From Frondihabitans sp. (GTDB lineage Bacteria > Actinomycetota > Actinomycetes > Actinomycetales > Microbacteriaceae): a stretch of DNA of 9,632 nucleotides. The first letter of the stretch is position 1. The number at the start of each line of letters is the position of its first letter. The notes under the pieces are model-generated. The model had not been told where the DNA came from. It was given only the letters and a program-made list of their open reading frames with translations, and made no database searches. The stretch spans positions 1-9,632 of the forward strand of contig JAODMX010000266.1 of the NCBI GenBank assembly GCA_025464735.1, in the 5' to 3' direction. Position numbers and translations under genes: made by a program. This document shows, in pieces, positions 6,843-9,632 of the stretch.

Positions 6843-7483
6843 TGTCGATGCAGACCGTGCCCCTCGCGTGGGCCGCCAGCGCTACGGAGCAGGTGCCCTC
6901 CGAGCTGGCGCGACGTCTCGCAGCCGGCAGCCACACCGACACCGTCAGAGCTTTCGTCCTCGCACGCCGCACCTTCCTCGCCGGCGAACGCGTCGACATG
7001 AACGTGCTCGCGGCAAGCCTCGGCGTTGACCGCACCTCGCTCTTCCGTTGGCTCGGCAATCGCGACGCCCTGCTGAGCGAGGTGCTCTGGTCTCTCGCCG
7101 AACCGACCCTGACGCGTCATGAGCGCGCTACCGAAGGCCTTACGGGAGCAACCCGCGTCACAAAGGTGCTGGGCGACTTCGTGACCGACCTCATCGAAGC
7201 GCCCTACTTCCAGGGCTTCCTCAAGAAAGAACCGGCACGAGCGCTGCGCGTCTTGACCACGAAGGAAAGTCAGGTGCAGCAGCGTTATCTCAGGGCGGTC
7301 GAGTCGATGCTCCAGCGCGAGACCGACGCGGGGCGAATGCACTTCGCCCTGACCGTTCACGACCTCGCCTACCTCCTCGTCCGCATCTCCGAGTCTTTCA
7401 CCTACGCCGACCTGATCACCGGCGAGAGACCGAGCGCCGAGCGCGCCCGGGCCGCTTTCGAATACGTTCTGAGGGAGCCATGA
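6842..7483 (+). CDS. TetR-family transcriptional regulator, QsdR-like
   Basis: A 213-residue TetR protein. The DNA-binding domain spans about residues 32-80; GERVDMNVLAASLGVDRTSL (48-67) holds the turn, with recognition helix around DRTSLFRWLG (63-72), followed by NRDALLSEVLW. The phrase F-x-A-R-x-x-F-L-x-G-E-R-V-D-M with LGVDRT(S/T)L(F/Y)RW is what I associate with QsdR-type regulators, the founding member of which controls a gamma-lactone degradation operon in Rhodococcus. The C-terminal ligand domain (about 90-213) is helical; its ligand is probably an acyl-CoA or lactone intermediate, which is inference. It is divergent from the dehydrogenase operon and first in the rightward one, the usual setting for a local repressor, and its gene overlaps the thioesterase gene by ATGA. 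A second ATG (6848) is possible, but leaderless initiation favours 6842. Confidence 0.87.
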   Translation: MSMQTVPLAWAASATEQVPSELARRLAAGSHTDTVRAFVLARRTFLAGERVDMNVLAASLGVDRTSLFRWLGNRDALLSEVLWSLAEPTLTRHERATEGLTGATRVTKVLGDFVTDLIEAPYFQGFLKKEPARALRVLTTKESQVQQRYLRAVESMLQRETDAGRMHFALTVHDLAYLLVRISESFTYADLITGERPSAERARAAFEYVLREP

Positions 7484-7908
7484 TTCGCGACACCGAGCCC
7501 TTCCGACGCAGTGTCTCCACGCGCTGGTCCGACAACGACATGTACGGGCACCTCAACAACAACGTCTATTACTCGGCCATGGACACCGTGATCAACACGT
7601 GGCTGATCGACGAGGCCGGACTCGACCCGCTTGGCGGCCCGGCGCTCGGCGTCTGCGTCTCGTCCGGGCTGCACTTCAAGCAGTCGGCGAGCTTCCCCGA
7701 GGAGATCGCGGTCGAACTGGCGGTGGGCAGGATCGGCACGTCCAGTGTCACCTGGACCCCCAGGATCCTGCGGGTCGTCGACAACGCCGAGCTCGCCACC
7801 GGCGAGTTCGTGACCGTGTTCATCGACCGCTCGGGTCGTCGGCCCGTCGCCATCCCCACCGGCATCCGCATCGCCATTGAAAGCGCATTCGCGGTCCCCC
7901 AGATCTGA
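7480..7908 (+). CDS. Hot-dog acyl-CoA thioesterase (4HBT family)
   Basis: This 142-residue protein has the 4-hydroxybenzoyl-CoA thioesterase-type N-terminal motif RWSDNDMYGHLNNNVYY (15-31), where D20 corresponds to the catalytic aspartate (D17 of the Pseudomonas enzyme). A long hot-dog helix follows (about 30-47), then strands such as GVCVSSGLHFKQSASF. It would hydrolyse an acyl-CoA thioester to the free acid and CoA in the cytoplasm. ATG 7480 overlaps the regulator's stop codon, with GAGGGAG ending just before it. A thioesterase encoded beside an acyl-CoA ligase suggests either overflow protection of the CoA pool or release of an end product that the four-enzyme cycle cannot shorten further; neither is shown by sequence. 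Substrate is unknown. Confidence 0.9.
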   Translation: MIRDTEPFRRSVSTRWSDNDMYGHLNNNVYYSAMDTVINTWLIDEAGLDPLGGPALGVCVSSGLHFKQSASFPEEIAVELAVGRIGTSSVTWTPRILRVVDNAELATGEFVTVFIDRSGRRPVAIPTGIRIAIESAFAVPQI

Positions 7909-7958
7909 TCTCCTCCCGCACCACCCAGACTCGTCAGCGTTGATGAAAGGAACGAACA

Positions 7959-9632
7959 ATGACGTTCACCACCCAAGAGCTCCTCGACGGCCCCGGCCTC
8001 GGCACCCTCTCGATCGCCGCGATCCTGAGTGAGAGCGCGACCCGCCACCACGACCGCCCGGCCCTGCACTTCGCCGGCACGACCACCACCTACGGTGAGC
8101 TCTGGGACCAGACCCGCGCCTACGCCGGAGCGCTGCGTGCCCGCGGCATCGGCCCCGGTGACCGCGTGGCGATCATCGTCCCGAACGTGCCCGACTTCTG
8201 CCGTGCGTACTACGCTGTGCTGGCGCTGGGTGCCATCGTCGTGCCGATCCATCTCCTGTTCAAGGCGGAGGAAATCGAATACGTGCTGCGCGACTCGGGC
8301 GCGAAGCTGGCCATCGTGGCCGCGCCGCAATTGAGCCAGGCGTTGCCGGCCGCCGCTGCCGCGGGTGTGCCGGTGCTGTCCGTCCTGCTCCCCCTCGACG
8401 CGCCGACGCCGGTTCCGATCGACCGTCTCGAGGTCGAGGCCGCACGCGCCACCTCGATCGAGCGCTATGAGTCGGTCAACCCGCTGGCCGCGGGGACGAT
8501 CCTCTACACCTCGGGCACGACCGGCCACCCCAAGGGTGCCGTCGGATCGCACCTCGCGATGGTCGAGCAGGTGAGCGCCGAATTGCTCGACTGCACCGAC
8601 ATGAGCTCTTCCGACATCGTGTTCGGCGGCCTGCCGTTCTTCCACGCCTTCGGGCAGACCTCGGTGATGAACACGGCGTTCCGTCGTGGCGCCTCGATCG
8701 TCCTCCTGCCGAAGTTCGATCCGACGCAGGCGCTCGAGCTGATGGTTGCCTCCAGGGCGACGATCTTCGCGGCCGTGCCGACCATGTTCATCGGGCTGCT
8801 CGCCGCGGCCTCCGCCTCCGATGCTCGTCCGCCGCTCCGCTACTGCGTCTCCGGCGGCTCCGCGCTGCCGGTCGCCGTGCTCGAGCGCTTCCAGGAGACC
8901 TTCGGCGCCGTCGTCCAGGAGGGCTACGGCCTCACCGAAACGTCACCTGTGGCGACCGTCAACGAGCTTGCCCACCCGCGCCCAGGCACGATCGGCAAAC
9001 CGATCTGGGGTGTCGACGTCGAGATTGCCGCGCAAGACATCGACGACCACGTCGAGTTCCTGCCGCACGGTGAGTTGGGCGAGATCGTTATCCGCGGCCA
9101 TAACCTGATGAAGGGCTACCTCGGCAAGCCCGAGGCGACCGAGGCGGCGATGATCGACGGCTGGTTCCACACCGGCGACCTCGGCTTCAAGGAGGACGAC
9201 GACGTCGTCACGATCGTCGACCGCAAGAAGGACATGATCGTCCGCAACGGCTACAACGTCTACCCGAGCGAGGTGGAAGACGTCATCATGCGGCACCCGT
9301 CCGTGGCCAACGCGGCCGTCTTCGGGGTGCCCGACAGCGTGCACGGCCAGGAGGTCCACGCTGCCGTGATCGCGCGTCCGGGGACGACCGTGGACTGCCC
9401 CGAAATCGTGGCGTTCGTCAAGGAGCACCTCGCCGCCTACAAGTTCCCGCGCGTCGTGCACGTCGTCGAGGCGTTCCCGATCGGAGCCAGTGGCAAGGTC
9501 CTCAAGCGCGAGCTCGTCGCCGAGTTCTCGGAGCCCGCCAGCGTGGAGCCCGCTCTGCTCTGCTCTGCTCTGCTCTGCTCTGCTCTGCTCTGCTCTGCTC
9601 TGCTCTGCTCTGCTCTGCTCTGCTCCGCGCCC
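7959..9632 (+). CDS. Acyl-CoA ligase (AMP-forming, FadD-like), 3' end open at window edge
   Basis: The frame starts at ATG 7959 behind AAAGG (7946-7950) and is open to the last base, 558 codons without a stop. ANL-family motifs are in order: the P-loop YTSGTTGHPKG (183-193), the adenine-site GYGLTE (322-327), the ATP-ribose aspartate D407 in FHTGDLG, the hinge DRKKDMIV starting D421, and the adenylation lysine K513 in ASGKVLKREL. This is a complete enzyme by residue about 525. It should activate a carboxylic acid with ATP and CoA, feeding the dehydrogenase operon; GYNVYPSEVE is typical of fatty-acid or aryl ligases. Beyond about residue 531 the frame enters the GCTCT array and reads repeated ALLCS, which is not part of any ligase. 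The natural stop has either been displaced by repeat expansion or lies past the window, or the tail is an assembly artefact. Confidence 0.92.
   Translation, partial: MTFTTQELLDGPGLGTLSIAAILSESATRHHDRPALHFAGTTTTYGELWDQTRAYAGALRARGIGPGDRVAIIVPNVPDFCRAYYAVLALGAIVVPIHLLFKAEEIEYVLRDSGAKLAIVAAPQLSQALPAAAAAGVPVLSVLLPLDAPTPVPIDRLEVEAARATSIERYESVNPLAAGTILYTSGTTGHPKGAVGSHLAMVEQVSAELLDCTDMSSSDIVFGGLPFFHAFGQTSVMNTAFRRGASIVLLPKFDPTQALELMVASRATIFAAVPTMFIGLLAAASASDARPPLRYCVSGGSALPVAVLERFQETFGAVVQEGYGLTETSPVATVNELAHPRPGTIGKPIWGVDVEIAAQDIDDHVEFLPHGELGEIVIRGHNLMKGYLGKPEATEAAMIDGWFHTGDLGFKEDDDVVTIVDRKKDMIVRNGYNVYPSEVEDVIMRHPSVANAAVFGVPDSVHGQEVHAAVIARPGTTVDCPEIVAFVKEHLAAYKFPRVVHVVEAFPIGASGKVLKRELVAEFSEPASVEPALLCSALLCSALLCSALLCSALLCSAP
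9552..9625. repeat. Pentanucleotide (GCTCT)n array in the 3' end of the ligase gene
   Basis: Fourteen exact copies of GCTCT run from 9552 to 9621, followed by GCTC of a fifteenth and then CGCGCCC to the window end. As codons in the ligase frame it reads A-L-L-C-S every 15 bp. Because five is not a multiple of three, gain or loss of a single unit changes the reading frame downstream, which is the mechanism of slipped-strand phase variation. Its position at the window edge and extreme purity also make an assembly or sequencing artefact possible. Confidence 0.92.

Noticed and set aside
7569..8645. Minus-strand frame of 358 codons opposite thioesterase and ligase
   Set aside because: It spans two clear genes on the other strand and its sequence is Gly/Arg/Asp-rich low-complexity text.

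Overview
The window is high-GC, densely packed bacterial DNA. Every protein has actinobacterial character: strong G/C third positions, ATGA gene overlaps, a probable leaderless regulator gene, and a QsdR-like TetR regulator. A member of the Microbacteriaceae or a related actinobacterium is my best guess from sequence feel; no rRNA or marker gene fixes the taxon. Both edges are low-complexity tandem repeats (a 14-mer x3 at 1-44 and a pentamer x~15 at 9552-9625), so the window may be a whole contig that broke at repeats.

Left part (1-2940). After the edge repeat and a GC hairpin comes a regulatory-looking stretch holding a 34-bp near-perfect palindrome (97-130) and a second inverted repeat (171-191). 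A 50-residue membrane peptide (239-391) with a strong ribosome binding site follows, then a UPF0303 (GlcG/HbpS-like) protein (446-919). Converging on it is a glycoside hydrolase family 2 gene on the minus strand (942-2792). Its reading frame is broken by an in-frame TAA at codon 17, and a LacI-type operator palindrome (2835-2846) lies upstream.

Right part (2941-9632) is a divergent fatty-acid-type degradation locus. Leftward from about 6707 run acyl-CoA dehydrogenase, thiolase, SDR dehydrogenase and MaoC hydratase. Rightward from 6842 run the QsdR-like TetR regulator, a hot-dog thioesterase and an acyl-CoA ligase. These cover activation plus all four beta-oxidation steps. The hydratase is MaoC-type and the dehydrogenase strongly resembles the (3R)-hydroxyacyl-CoA dehydrogenase domain of eukaryotic MFE-2, so the spiral probably runs through (R)-3-hydroxyacyl-CoA. 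The 134-bp divergent promoter region carries two 24-bp copies of the same imperfect palindrome, 33 bp apart. Each overlaps a plausible -35 element of one of the two divergent promoters, so they are the likely operators of the TetR protein.

The most interesting points are the twin operators with the leaderless regulator, the R-specific beta-oxidation set, the nonsense codon in the GH2 gene, and the GCTCT pentamer array that extends the acyl-CoA ligase frame to the window edge without a stop.
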